DNA of 64,000 bases from Streptomyces rugosispiralis (GCF_024505145.1 NZ_JANIAA010000013.1:141383-205382); one strand, 5' to 3'; shown: positions 17,471 to 26,754, counted from the first letter of the stretch. Notes: generated from the sequence alone by a model not told the origin. Made by a program: numbers and translations.

Positions 17471-18514
17471 ATGAACGACGCCACCGCCGCGATCCTGCGC
17501 GGCCCGAAGGACCTGGCGCTCGAGCGGCGCCCAATTCCCCAACCCGCCCCCGGCGAGGTCCTCGTGGAGATCGGCGCGGTCGGGCTGTGCGGCTCCGACC
17601 TGCACTACTACGCCCACGGCGAGAACGGCCCCAATGTGCTCCGCTCCCCCACCGCGCTCGGCCACGAGGCGGCCGGAACGGTCGTGGCGGGCGACGGCCC
17701 GCTGCCCGTGGGCACCCGGGTCGCGATCGAGCCCGCCATCCCCTGCGGACGCTGCCGCGCCTGCCGCGCGGGCCGCTACAACCAGTGCCCGCACGGCCGC
17801 TGCTTCGGCTCCCCGCCCACCCATGGCGCCCTGGCCGGACAGCTGGCCGTGCCCGGGGAGTTCGCCCACCCCCTCCCCGACGACTTCCCCCTCACCTCCG
17901 GGGCGCTCGTCGAGCCCCTCGCGGTGGCCCTGCACGCGGTGCGCCGCGGCGGCGTCGCGGCCGGGGACCGGGTGCTGGTCACCGGCGCCGGGCCGATCGG
18001 CCTGCTGGTCCTCCAGGCCGCCCGCGCGGTGGGCGCGGGCGAGACCGTGGTGACCGACATCAACCCCGGCCGGCTCGCCCACGCCCGCCGCCTGGGCGCC
18101 GACCGGACCCTGGACACCTCCCGCGAACCCCTCCCCCAGGAACCGCTGTTCGACATCGCACTCGACTGCTCCGGCATCGAGGCCGCCCTGACCGCTGCCG
18201 CCCACGCGCTACGCCCCGGCGGCACCCTGGTCGCCGTCGGCAACCCGCCCCGGCCCCGGACCACGCTCCCGCTGGCCTGGATGCAGCGCCAGGAACTCAG
18301 CCTGGTCACCGCCTTCCGGTACGCCGGGGAGTTCCCCGCGGCGGTGTCCCTGGCCGCCACCGGCCGGGTCGACCTGGAGTCGCTGATCACCGCGCGCTTC
18401 CCGCTGGAACGTTCGGCGGACGCGCTCGAGACGGCGCTCACCGACCCCGCCCAGCTGAAGGTCGTCATCGAACCCACCGAACCCATCGAACCCATGGAGG
18501 CCATCGGGCCCTGA
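17471..18514 (+). CDS. Zinc-binding alcohol dehydrogenase, L-gulonate/L-idonate 5-dehydrogenase-like
   Basis: A 347-residue medium-chain dehydrogenase. Catalytic zinc ligands are in GLCGSDLHYY and GHEAAG; structural zinc cysteines are in CGRCRACRAGRYNQC; the NAD fold is VTGAGPIGLLVLQAA with DINP after strand 2. This is the RspB/IdnD/sorbitol dehydrogenase branch. Together with ManD and the fructuronate reductase it fits oxidation of L-gulonate to D-fructuronate (or L-idonate to 5-ketogluconate). AGGAGA lies nine bases before the ATG. The C-terminus has an odd PTEPIEPMEAIGP tail. It is the last gene of the operon. Confidence 0.87.
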   Translation: MNDATAAILRGPKDLALERRPIPQPAPGEVLVEIGAVGLCGSDLHYYAHGENGPNVLRSPTALGHEAAGTVVAGDGPLPVGTRVAIEPAIPCGRCRACRAGRYNQCPHGRCFGSPPTHGALAGQLAVPGEFAHPLPDDFPLTSGALVEPLAVALHAVRRGGVAAGDRVLVTGAGPIGLLVLQAARAVGAGETVVTDINPGRLAHARRLGADRTLDTSREPLPQEPLFDIALDCSGIEAALTAAAHALRPGGTLVAVGNPPRPRTTLPLAWMQRQELSLVTAFRYAGEFPAAVSLAATGRVDLESLITARFPLERSADALETALTDPAQLKVVIEPTEPIEPMEAIGP

Positions 18515-18567
18515 GCGGGCGTGGCCTGGGCGGCACCCCGGCCGTCCCAGCCGTCACAATGGGGATC

Positions 18568-18990
18568 ATGTCCCGACGTACCCGACGCCCGCGGCCGACC
18601 GGCACCACCCCGGCCACCTGCCCCTGCGGACTGCCCGCGGCCTACGCCGACTGCTGCGGCCGGCTGCACCGCGGCCAGGCCACGGCGACCACCGCCGAGC
18701 AGCTGATGCGCTCGCGCTACAGCGCCTTCGCCGTCGGGGACGAGGCGTATCTGCTGCGCACCTGGCACCCCACCACCCGGCCGCCCGGCGCGGACCTCGA
18801 CCCGGCGCCGCGCTGGGTGCGCCTGGAGATCCTGGGCACCACCGAGGGCAGCGCGTTCCACACCACCGGCACCGTCGAGTTCCGCGCCCACTACACCCAG
18901 GGCGGGCGCGCGGGCTCGCTCCACGAGAACAGCCGCTTCGTACGCCACGAGGGCGCCTGGGTCTATCTCGACGGTGTGACCGGAGACTGA
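18568..18990 (+). CDS. YchJ-family protein with N-terminal SEC-C motif
   Basis: A 140-residue small protein. The zinc-binding motif CPCGLPAAYADCC opens it, followed by the YchJ core LMRSRYSAFAVGDEAYLLRTWHP and HENSRFVRHEGAWVYLDG. Its function is unknown; SEC-C motifs bind zinc and mediate protein contacts. No ribosome site is visible, but CACAAT ends eight bases before the second ATG at 18568, so the mRNA may be leaderless and begin there; 18559 is the alternative start. It is probably independent of the sugar-acid operon. Confidence 0.88.
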   Translation: MSRRTRRPRPTGTTPATCPCGLPAAYADCCGRLHRGQATATTAEQLMRSRYSAFAVGDEAYLLRTWHPTTRPPGADLDPAPRWVRLEILGTTEGSAFHTTGTVEFRAHYTQGGRAGSLHENSRFVRHEGAWVYLDGVTGD

Positions 18991-19143
18991 CCCCACCCCG
19001 CGTCAGCGATCACGGTCCGCACCGACTTGGTCATTTGTTTCCCGTGTCGTCGCCGACGCCTTCTGGTGCCCGGTCAACTCCGGGGCGATGCTGGGGCGCT
19101 GTGCGTGTGAACCACGCGTGTCCCCTGGCCCCATGGAGTTGCC

Positions 19144-22100
19144 GTGCCTCCTGTCGCGTGTCCCAGACCACTGGCGGCCCTGGCCGCGGTGTCCGCCCTC
19201 GTGCTGGGCGCCGCCGGCCAGGCCACCGCCGACAACACCCCCGCCCCGGCGCCCGAACCCGTCCCCAGGTCCTCCTCGGAGATGCTGCGCCCGGTCGCTC
19301 CCCCGGCCGCCAGCGGTGCGACCGGCACCCGGTCCGTGGCCGACGGCGACGGGGTGCAGACCGCCCGCTCCTCCCGGCCGGTCGCCCCGGGGGTGCGGCT
19401 GACCTCGTACGACCGGCTGGAGTCGGACAAATGGCTGCGGGTCGACTCGCTGTCGGTGGACCTGACCGGCGGCACCAAGGTCGACTATCTCCACCCCGAC
19501 AAGGTCGCCGAGCGCCGGACCGTCTCCCAACTGGCCGCCGACCACGACCCCGGGCCGGGGCGCCGCACGGTCGCGGCCATCAACGGTGACTTCTTCGACA
19601 TCAACCAGACCGGCGCCCCCGAGGGCAACGGCATCGGCGACAGCCGCCTCGTCAACTCCGCCTCCGCCGCCGGGCCCGCCCGAGCCGTCGGCATCGGCCC
19701 GGCCGACGCCGGCCGCGTCCTCCAGCTCTACTTCGACGGCACCCTGACCCTCCCCGACGGCCCCCACCCGCTCGCGGCGCTCAACGCCGCCAACGTCCCG
19801 GCCACCGGCATCGGGGCGTACACCGCCCAGTGGGGCGAGGCGGACCGTGCCCAGACCGTGGACGGCGCACGGCGCACCGCCGAGGTCACGGTCGTGGACG
19901 GCAAGGTCACCCAGGCGGCGGGCGCGCCCGGCAAGGGCCCGATCCCGGCCTACGCGACCGTGCTGATCGGCCGGGACGCCGGGGCCGACACGCTGTCCGA
20001 ACTGGCCGTCGGCGACCCGGTGTCGATGGAGTACCGGCCCCGCACCGACGGCGGCGACCTGCCGCGCACCGCCCTCGGCGGCCGCGAGCTGCTGGTCGTG
20101 GACGGCACGGCGGTCGGCCACGAGGGCGAGGGCAACAACGCCACCGCGCCGCGCACCGCGGTCGGCTTCTCCCGCGACGGCCACACCATGCAGATCCTCA
20201 CCGTGGACGGGCGGCAGGCCGACAGCGGCGGCGTCACCCTCACCGAGCTGGGCCTGATGATGAAGGACGCGGGCGCCTACAGCGCGCTCAACCTCGACGG
20301 CGGCGGCTCCTCCACACTCGTCGCCCGCGAGCCCGGCAGCGACACCACCCGGGTGGAGAACAGCCCGTCCGACGGGGCCGAGCGCACCGTCCCCAACGGC
20401 CTGGCCCTCACCGCCCCCGACGGCAGCGGCCGGCTCAAGGGCTTCTGGGTGGACACCGCGATGGACCGCGCGTCCGCACCCACCGCCGATCCGGTCCGGG
20501 GCGGCCACCCCGAGCGGGTCTTCCCCGGGCTCACCCGCCGCCTCACCGCCGCCGGTTACGACGAGACGTACGGCCCCGCCGAGGGCGCGCCGCAGTGGCG
20601 AACGGACGATTCCCACATCGGCCGGATCGACGCCGACGGCACCTTCACCGCCCGCCACGGCGGCGACACCACCGTCACCGCCCGGCGCGGCGCCGCCCAT
20701 GGCGACCTCGGCCTCACCGTCCTGGACCGGCTGGACCGGATCCAGCCCACCAGCCGGCTGGTCGGCCTCGCCGACGCCGGGGCCACGGGCCGGTTCGGCA
20801 TCGTCGGCCTGGACGCGCACGGCACCAGCGCCCCCGTCGAACCGTCCGATGTGCGACTGTCGTACGACCACGCGCTGTTCGACATCGCCCCGGACCCGCG
20901 GACCGGCACCTTCACCGTCAAGGCGCGCCACGACCAGGCCGCGGGACAGGTCAACGTCGCCGTCGGCGGCACCACCACGGTGCTCGCCGTCACCGTCGGC
21001 CTGACCGAGCGGCAGGAGGCGACCTTCGACGACGCCGGGCACTGGACCTTCAGCCAGGCCCGCGCCTCCGGTTCGGCCGAGGCCACGCCCGACGGCCACA
21101 CCGGCACCGGGCTCGAGCTGGACTACGACTTCACCCAGTCCACGGCCACCCGCGCCGCCTATGTCACCCCGCCCCAGCAGATCGCGGTGGACGGCCAGCC
21201 GCAGTCCTTCGGCCTGTGGATCAAGGGCGATGGCAAGGGGGCCTGGCCCACTCTGCACCTCAAGGACGCGGCGGGTTCGGACCAGTTGCTGCGCGGACCG
21301 TATGTCACCTGGACCGGGTGGCGACATGTCGACTTCGCCGTACCGGCCGGGGTCGCCTATCCGCTGAAGGTCAACCGCTTCTACCTCGCCGAGACCTCCG
21401 CCACCCGCCAGTACACCGGCAGTGTCGTCATCGACGACCTCACCGCACGGGTGCCGCCCGCCGTCGAACTGCCCACGGAGAGCGTGCGCCCCGATCCGCT
21501 CATCTCCACCGCCGCCCGGACGCGGGGACGCGACTGGCGGTTCGCGGTGATGTCCGACGCGCAGTTCGTGGCCCGCGATCCCAACAGCCCGATCGTCGCC
21601 CAGGCCCGCCGCACCCTCCGCGAGATCAAGGCGGCCAAGCCCGACTTCCTGGTGATCAACGGGGACTTGGTGGACGAGGGCTCCCCCGCCGATCTCTCCT
21701 TCGCCCGCACCGTGCTGAAGGAGGAGCTGGGCGACGAGCTGCCCTGGTACTACGTCCCCGGCAACCACGAGGTGATGGGCGGCTCCATCGACAACTTCAC
21801 CACCGAATTCGGGCCCGCCCACCGCACCTTCGACCACCGGGGCACCCGCTTCCTCACCCTGGACACCTCACGTCTGGGACTGCGCGCCGGTGGCTTCGAC
21901 CAGATCAAGGAGTTGCGCGCCCAGCTGGACGCGGCCGCGAAGGACCCGGAGATCGGCTCGGTCATGGTGATCGAGCATGTCCCGCCCCGTGACCCCACCC
22001 CGCAGCAGGGCAGCCAGCTCGGCGACCGCAAGGAGGCGGCGCTGCTGGAGGGCTGGCTGGCCGACTTCCGCCGCACCACGGGCAAGGGCGCGGGATTCAT

Positions 22101-22650
22101 CGGCAGCCACGTCGGCACCTTCCACGCCTCCCGGGTGGACGGCGTCCCGTACCTGATCAACGGCAACTCGGGCAAGAACCCCGCCACCCCGCCCGGTCAG
22201 GGCGGCTTCACCGGCTGGTCGATGGTCGGCGTGGACCACGTCTCGGCACGCGATCAGGCGGCCGCCCGCCACGCGCCGTGGAAGGGCGGCCCGGACTGGG
22301 TGTCCGTGCAGACCCGCGCCCATGTGGACGGGCTGACCGTCGCCGCCCCGGCCGAACTGCGCACCGGGCAGGACGCCGACGTCACCGCGACCGTCCTCCA
22401 GGGCGAGGGGACCGCCGCCCGCCGGGTGCCGGTCGGCTTCCCGCTCAGCGCGGACTGGACCGGCTCACCCAACCTCCACATCGGCGATCCGGACGGCGCC
22501 GGGCACCGCGATGTGGCGGCGTACGACCCGGCGACCGGCAGGCTGACCGCGCTGCGCCCGGGAACGGCCACCCTCGCGGTGAGCGTGAACGGCGCCGTCG
22601 CACAGGCGCGGTTCACCGTCACCGCGGCGGCCGCGGCACCCGCGGCCTAG
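19144..22650 (+). CDS. Large secreted phosphodiester glycosidase / metallophosphoesterase fusion
   Basis: A 1168-residue exported protein. A signal peptide ends near QATA. Residues about 65-420 are a NAGPA-type phosphodiester glycosidase domain (AAINGDFFDIN near 145, ALNLDGGGSS near 382). A bacterial Ig-like region and a beta-sandwich that may bind carbohydrate (about 610-775) follow. Residues about 795-1020 are a calcineurin-type metallophosphoesterase with all metal blocks: MSDAQF near 802, NGDLVDEG, GNHE, EHVPP, GSHVGTFH and NGNSGKNP. A final Ig-like domain closes it. It probably trims sugar-phosphodiesters of wall polymers and then the phosphate. GGAG precedes the GTG start by six bases. 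Confidence 0.87.
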   Translation: MPPVACPRPLAALAAVSALVLGAAGQATADNTPAPAPEPVPRSSSEMLRPVAPPAASGATGTRSVADGDGVQTARSSRPVAPGVRLTSYDRLESDKWLRVDSLSVDLTGGTKVDYLHPDKVAERRTVSQLAADHDPGPGRRTVAAINGDFFDINQTGAPEGNGIGDSRLVNSASAAGPARAVGIGPADAGRVLQLYFDGTLTLPDGPHPLAALNAANVPATGIGAYTAQWGEADRAQTVDGARRTAEVTVVDGKVTQAAGAPGKGPIPAYATVLIGRDAGADTLSELAVGDPVSMEYRPRTDGGDLPRTALGGRELLVVDGTAVGHEGEGNNATAPRTAVGFSRDGHTMQILTVDGRQADSGGVTLTELGLMMKDAGAYSALNLDGGGSSTLVAREPGSDTTRVENSPSDGAERTVPNGLALTAPDGSGRLKGFWVDTAMDRASAPTADPVRGGHPERVFPGLTRRLTAAGYDETYGPAEGAPQWRTDDSHIGRIDADGTFTARHGGDTTVTARRGAAHGDLGLTVLDRLDRIQPTSRLVGLADAGATGRFGIVGLDAHGTSAPVEPSDVRLSYDHALFDIAPDPRTGTFTVKARHDQAAGQVNVAVGGTTTVLAVTVGLTERQEATFDDAGHWTFSQARASGSAEATPDGHTGTGLELDYDFTQSTATRAAYVTPPQQIAVDGQPQSFGLWIKGDGKGAWPTLHLKDAAGSDQLLRGPYVTWTGWRHVDFAVPAGVAYPLKVNRFYLAETSATRQYTGSVVIDDLTARVPPAVELPTESVRPDPLISTAARTRGRDWRFAVMSDAQFVARDPNSPIVAQARRTLREIKAAKPDFLVINGDLVDEGSPADLSFARTVLKEELGDELPWYYVPGNHEVMGGSIDNFTTEFGPAHRTFDHRGTRFLTLDTSRLGLRAGGFDQIKELRAQLDAAAKDPEIGSVMVIEHVPPRDPTPQQGSQLGDRKEAALLEGWLADFRRTTGKGAGFIGSHVGTFHASRVDGVPYLINGNSGKNPATPPGQGGFTGWSMVGVDHVSARDQAAARHAPWKGGPDWVSVQTRAHVDGLTVAAPAELRTGQDADVTATVLQGEGTAARRVPVGFPLSADWTGSPNLHIGDPDGAGHRDVAAYDPATGRLTALRPGTATLAVSVNGAVAQARFTVTAAAAAPAA

Positions 22651-22658
22651 CCGGGCCG

Positions 22659-22693
22659 GTGGGGGCGGGGCGGCCCGAGCGCCCCGCCCCCAC
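22659..22693. terminator. Bidirectional terminator hairpin
   Basis: GTGGGGGCGGGGCG and its perfect complement flank the loop GCCCGAG, nine bases after the stop of the large phosphoesterase gene. The convergent integrase-like gene ends 22 bases further on. Confidence 0.85.
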
Positions 22694-22714
22694 GGTGCCC
22701 GACCGCCCGTGCGC

Positions 22715-23269
22715 TCAGGCGTCCCAGACGCGGCGCACCTGCTCGAAGCGGGTGGGCAGCGGCGGGCGGCGACCGGCGTACCGGGCGTTCGTACGGTGGA
22801 CGAACCGGCGCCAGGAGAGCACCAGACCCTGCCGGGTGATGGGCAGCCCGGCCACCACGGTCACCCCGTTGTCATGGGTGTGGTGCACCGTCAGCAGCAG
22901 CGCGTCCGGCACCGAACCCTCCAGCTCGGCGCAGAGCTCCTGACGCACCCGCAGCCAGCGGCGCAGCACCAGCACGGTGCCGCGGTCCAGGCCGTGGCGG
23001 CGCGGGACGCGGTGTTTGCCGTGCTCGATGGTCACCCACCCGGAGTCCAGGTCCAGCGCCGACAGGGTGCAGCGCAGCAGCCCGCCGTACCGGGCGCCGC
23101 TGGCCCGCGCCAGGCCCACCACCACGGCGAGCCGTACGGTCTCCGGCTTCGCGCCGTCCTCCATCGCCCGCACCGACAGTTGGCGCCAGATCCACTCCGC
23201 CTCCGCCGTCGTGACCACCGGCCGCGGATAGCGGTCCTGCGCCGTCTCCTTCGCCGTCCGCGTTGCCAC
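22715..23269 (-). CDS. Tyrosine-recombinase-like protein, probably degenerate
   Basis: A 184-residue protein that resembles the catalytic core of phage integrases: LARASGARYGGLLRCTLSALDL matches the first-arginine block and WVTIEHGKHRVPRR the beta-strand lysine block. The usual C-terminal HxLRH and tyrosine segment is not recognisable; the protein ends RFEQVRRVWDA. It may be a remnant or a domesticated DNA-binding form. No attachment site, excisionase or other phage gene is near. The GTG at 23269 has AGGGGG four bases upstream. Confidence 0.6.
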   Translation of the reverse strand: MATRTAKETAQDRYPRPVVTTAEAEWIWRQLSVRAMEDGAKPETVRLAVVVGLARASGARYGGLLRCTLSALDLDSGWVTIEHGKHRVPRRHGLDRGTVLVLRRWLRVRQELCAELEGSVPDALLLTVHHTHDNGVTVVAGLPITRQGLVLSWRRFVHRTNARYAGRRPPLPTRFEQVRRVWDA

Positions 23270-23365
23270 CTGTACCCCCTGGAAGCCTCCCGACCGAGCC
23301 GCTTGGCACACTATTTCTTCCGTGGATGTTCTCGTCAAGGGACGCGCGGCGGTACGGTCGTCCGT

Positions 23366-23869
23366 GTGCGCCTTCTGCTGATGTCCGACACCCATCTGCC
23401 CCGGCGCGCCAAGGCGCTCCCCGGGGAGCTGCTGGAGCGGCTGCCGGACGCCGATGTGGTGATCCACGCGGGCGACTGGGTCGACCTCGCCACCCTCGAT
23501 CTGCTCGAGGAGCGCTCGCGGCGCCTGATCGGGGTGTACGGCAACAACGACGGCCCCGAGCTGCGGGCGCGGCTGCCCGAGGTGGCCCAGGCGGAGCTGG
23601 CGGGAGTGCGGCTGGGCGTGGTGCACGAAACCGGCCAGTCGAAGGGGCGGGAGCGGCGCTGCGCCGAGCGGTTCCCCGACCTCGATGTGCTGGTGTTCGG
23701 CCACAGCCACATCCCGTGGGACTCCACGGCCGAGGGGCGGCTGCGGCTGCTCAACCCCGGCTCCCCCACCGACCGGCGCCAACAGCCGTACTGTACGTAT
23801 CTGACGGCCACGATCGAGGCGGGGCAACTGACCGCCGTGGAGCTGCACCGGCTGCCGCCCCGCCGCTGA
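23366..23869 (+). CDS. YfcE/MJ0936-type metallophosphoesterase
   Basis: A 167-residue phosphodiesterase. All metal-binding blocks are present: MSDTHLPRRA, VIHAGDWVD, GVYGNND, GVVHETG and VFGHSHIP, with the family ending LLNPGSPTDRR. Relatives hydrolyse phosphodiesters in a manganese-dependent way; the natural substrate is unknown. TACGGT ends seven bases before the GTG start and no ribosome site is seen, so a leaderless transcript is likely. Confidence 0.92.
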   Translation: MRLLLMSDTHLPRRAKALPGELLERLPDADVVIHAGDWVDLATLDLLEERSRRLIGVYGNNDGPELRARLPEVAQAELAGVRLGVVHETGQSKGRERRCAERFPDLDVLVFGHSHIPWDSTAEGRLRLLNPGSPTDRRQQPYCTYLTATIEAGQLTAVELHRLPPRR

Positions 23870-23872
23870 CCG

Positions 23873-23929
23873 ATCGCCGCTTCCCGGGCGTATCACCGTT
23901 CCCTGGGCGCATCGCCGTTTCCCGGGTGT
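23873..23929. repeat. Three 19-bp tandem repeats
   Basis: Three diverged units (23873-23891, 23892-23910, 23911-23929) with the pattern ATCRCCGYTTCCCGGGYGY follow the phosphoesterase stop. They are non-coding; no hairpin role is clear. Confidence 0.75.
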
Positions 23930-24026
23930 CATGACCGCGCCTGCGCCCGTTTCCTTCCGAACTCGCTCGTCCCACTCTTCAGCCCCGCTATCCGACCTGT
24001 CCTTTTGGGGTGCCGAGGAGTGAGTG

Positions 24027-25418
24027 ATGACGACGGCAAGTGGTGGATCCGCATGGTGCTGGGCGCTGGCGGCGGTGGCCGCGACCGTGTTCTGCGTGCA
24101 ACTGGACGCCTTCGCGCTGAACCTGGCCCTGCCCGGGATCGGGCGCGATCTGGGGGCGGCGGGAGGTGGCCTCCGATGGGTGGTGAGCGGGTATCTGCTC
24201 GCGGCCGGCTCGCTGATGGCGGGCGCGGGCCGGCTCGGCGATCTGTACGGCCGCCGCCGGTTGCTGACGGCGGGCCTGGCGGTGTTCGGCGGTGCGTCGC
24301 TGGTGTGTGCGCTGGCCCCGTCGCTGCCGGTGCTGGTGGCCGCGCGGGTGGCGCAGGGCGCGGGCGGCGCGGTGGCCATGCCGGTCGGGCTCGCCCTGCT
24401 GACCAACGCCTGCCCGCCCGGCTCGCGGGCGCGGGTGATGGGGCGGGCGCTGGGCATCGGGGGCGTGGCCACCGTATGCGGGCCGTACGTGGGCGGGGCG
24501 CTCACCGAGGCGGTGTCCTGGCGGGCGGTGTTCTGGCTGAACGTACCGGTCGCGCTGGTCGCCGTGGTGTGCGCGGCACGGGCCGGGGAGTCGCGGGACA
24601 CCACCGCGCCGCCGTCCGTGGATGTGGCGGGGCTGGTCACGGCCACGGGCGCGCTCGCGGCGCTCGCGGTCCTGATCGACCGGGGGCCGCTGTGGGGCTG
24701 GTGCTCGGGCCGCTCGGTGGCGGCCCTGGGGCTGGCCGTCGTGCTCGGGGTGGTCTTCGCAGGGCATGAGCGCGCGGTGGCGAATCCGCTGGTGGATCCC
24801 GCCCTGTTCGGCAACCGGCCGTTTGTGGCTCTCACGGTGGCCGGGGCGGCGGCCAATGCCGCGACCGTGATCGTGCTGTTCGTCGTACCTCTGGCGCTCC
24901 AGGGGCCGTGGGGGCTTTCGGCGACGGGCGCGGGGGCGGCCTTCCTGGCCCCGGCGGCGGCGATGGCGCCGGCCGGGCCGGTGGCGGGGCGGATCCGCAC
25001 GGTGGTCGCGGTGCGGGTGATGGCCGGGGCGCTGGGGCTGGGGGCGGCGTCGCTCGGCGCCGCCGCCGTGGCGACGGCCCTGCCGGTCTTCCTCCTGGCG
25101 ATCACGGGGTGCGGGGCCGCGCTCGGGGTCGCGGGCGCCCTGACGCTCATCGCCACACAGGCCGTGGTGCGGCCCGAGCGCGCGGGGGAGGCGTCGGGGG
25201 TGACCAAGACGGTCATCACCACCGCGGCGGGGCTGGGGGTGACCCTGTCCGGACCCGCCGCCGAGGCGGAAAGCGGCACTGCGGTCGAGGCGGGCCTGAT
25301 GACGGCCGGGGGCTGCTGTCTGGCCGGGGCCACGCTCCTGGTCAGCACGCTGCTGACACGGATACGGCCCGGCTGTGGCCCACGAGCCCGGCGTCGACAT
25401 GCTTTTCCACGGAAATGA
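24027..25418 (+). CDS. MFS exporter, DHA2 (14-span) type
   Basis: A 463-residue efflux-type major facilitator. LDAFALNLALPGIGRDL in span 1, WVVSGYLLAAGSLMAGAGRLGDLYGRRR (motif A) and GRALGIGGVATVCGPYVGG (motif C of drug:H+ antiporters) place it in the EmrB/DHA2 group. The substrate is unknown; drug or metabolite export is likely. GAGGAG lies six bases before the ATG at 24027; a GTG three bases upstream is possible. It converges with the TehA-type gene, leaving only 19 bases between the stops. Confidence 0.88.
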   Translation: MTTASGGSAWCWALAAVAATVFCVQLDAFALNLALPGIGRDLGAAGGGLRWVVSGYLLAAGSLMAGAGRLGDLYGRRRLLTAGLAVFGGASLVCALAPSLPVLVAARVAQGAGGAVAMPVGLALLTNACPPGSRARVMGRALGIGGVATVCGPYVGGALTEAVSWRAVFWLNVPVALVAVVCAARAGESRDTTAPPSVDVAGLVTATGALAALAVLIDRGPLWGWCSGRSVAALGLAVVLGVVFAGHERAVANPLVDPALFGNRPFVALTVAGAAANAATVIVLFVVPLALQGPWGLSATGAGAAFLAPAAAMAPAGPVAGRIRTVVAVRVMAGALGLGAASLGAAAVATALPVFLLAITGCGAALGVAGALTLIATQAVVRPERAGEASGVTKTVITTAAGLGVTLSGPAAEAESGTAVEAGLMTAGGCCLAGATLLVSTLLTRIRPGCGPRARRRHAFPRK

Positions 25419-25437
25419 CTGACTCAGCCCTGCTCGT

Positions 25438-26415
25438 CTACGGGCTGTGGGCGCCGGAGGTGGGCGACGAGGGCGGAAACAGTTCGCCACGGGCCAGGGC
25501 CAGGACGGTCCGGGCCGCGATGCCACCGATGAGGATGGTGATGGCCGCGAGGACGAGGTAGGTGTAGACGAGGTGGCCCGCCGGTTTGCCGTCATCGATC
25601 CAGTGCAGCGTGGTGGTGGCGACCACGGCCCAGGAGAAGGTGAAGGCCCACGTGGCGACCGTGAACCGCAGGCGCGCGTAGAGAGGGACCAGCCGGAGCT
25701 GGACGATGACCGTCAGCAAGAGGTATCCGGCCAGCGCGGCCGCGATGAAGTCCACCCGGCCCTTGTCGAGTGCGAAGTAGGCGACGCTGGCGATGGCGGC
25801 GGGGGCCACCTCGATCGTCATCGTCGGCAGGAGCGGCGCGGGCAGTCGAGGGCGGTGGAAGAGCCTTCCCGTGATCATCGAACCGAGGATGAACCAGCAG
25901 ATCACGCCCAACCCGAACATGACCTCGGCCAGCCGGGTCTGTCCCACCCTCGCGGCGCTGGCGCAGGAGACGAGGCCACCGGCCACCGTGGGCAGGTAGT
26001 AACCGGGGTGCATCCGGTCCAGTTCCATATCCCTGCAGACCCACTGTCCGGTGAGCCATCCGCCGAACAGCACGGTCAGCACGAGAAAGACGTCCACCAG
26101 GACCTTTCCCGCCATCGGGCTGTACGGCGCCAGTCCCTGGGCCGCCAACAGCATCGGGGTGATCAGCGCCAGGGAGGTGAACGGACTCGCCACGGGGTCT
26201 TCCAGATCGGCGCGGAGTCTCCCCCTGCCGCCGCACACGTAGCGCAGATACCATCCCACCGACACCAGCCACACGACAGAGGCCAGTCCGATCAGGGCTC
26301 TTCCGACGATCACCGGCACATGCCCGGCCTGACCAGCGGCCACCCAGGTACCGCCGAGACCGGCCAGGCCGAAGGCCATGCTGAAAACGTTGGGCGGGAC
26401 GCGCCGTACGGCCAT
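25438..26415 (-). CDS. TehA/Mae1 (TDT/SLAC1) family transporter
   Basis: A 325-residue protein with about ten hydrophobic spans, opening with RVPPNVFSMAFGLAGLGGTW, the signature start of the tellurite-resistance/dicarboxylate transporter family (bacterial TehA, yeast Mae1, plant SLAC1). These are channels or carriers for small anions such as malate, sulfite or nitrate. Later segments HPGYYLPTVAGGLVSCASAA and MTIEVAPAAIASVAYFAL fit the family repeats. GAAGGGAG lies just upstream of the ATG. The cargo cannot be assigned from sequence. Confidence 0.87.
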   Translation of the reverse strand: MAVRRVPPNVFSMAFGLAGLGGTWVAAGQAGHVPVIVGRALIGLASVVWLVSVGWYLRYVCGGRGRLRADLEDPVASPFTSLALITPMLLAAQGLAPYSPMAGKVLVDVFLVLTVLFGGWLTGQWVCRDMELDRMHPGYYLPTVAGGLVSCASAARVGQTRLAEVMFGLGVICWFILGSMITGRLFHRPRLPAPLLPTMTIEVAPAAIASVAYFALDKGRVDFIAAALAGYLLLTVIVQLRLVPLYARLRFTVATWAFTFSWAVVATTTLHWIDDGKPAGHLVYTYLVLAAITILIGGIAARTVLALARGELFPPSSPTSGAHSP

Positions 26416-26754
26416 CGCCGGGCTCCCTTCAGATCCGGCTGGTGAGCCACCGCAACCGACTGTGCACCCCGCGGACCGCCTCCGCGACTTCGCCATGTCA
26501 TCCGGGGACGCCGGCAGCCACGGAAACCGGCAGCCACGGAAATACGAGACGACGCCCTTACCGCCGCACCTGTGGCACGGCCACGGCGTACGTGATGCCC
26601 CCGTGAGCGACGATCGTGCTCGGCGCGACCTGACAGCCCTCCGTAGATCAGGTGAACGCGCGGGGCCGGTTCTCCGTATGGCTCTGTGTGCGTCCTGCCC
26701 ATGGGGACGCGCGCCGCCCGCACAGGCCGATACCGAGACCGGAGGCCCCGTTCC
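26416..26754. other. Intergenic region with a 16-bp duplication
   Basis: This 339-bp gap separates divergent genes. CCGGCAGCCACGGAAA occurs twice in tandem (26511-26542). No convincing gene or operator was seen. The promoters of both neighbours should lie here. Confidence 0.5.

Noticed and set aside
15090..17534. 814-codon antisense frame across the sugar-acid operon
   Set aside because: It covers two conserved genes and has repetitive Gly/Gln/Ala composition without motifs; expected from high GC3.
22715..23269. Active integrative element around the integrase-like gene
   Set aside because: No attachment-site tRNA, excisionase, replication gene or flanking repeat is visible, and the catalytic end of the protein is not recognisable.
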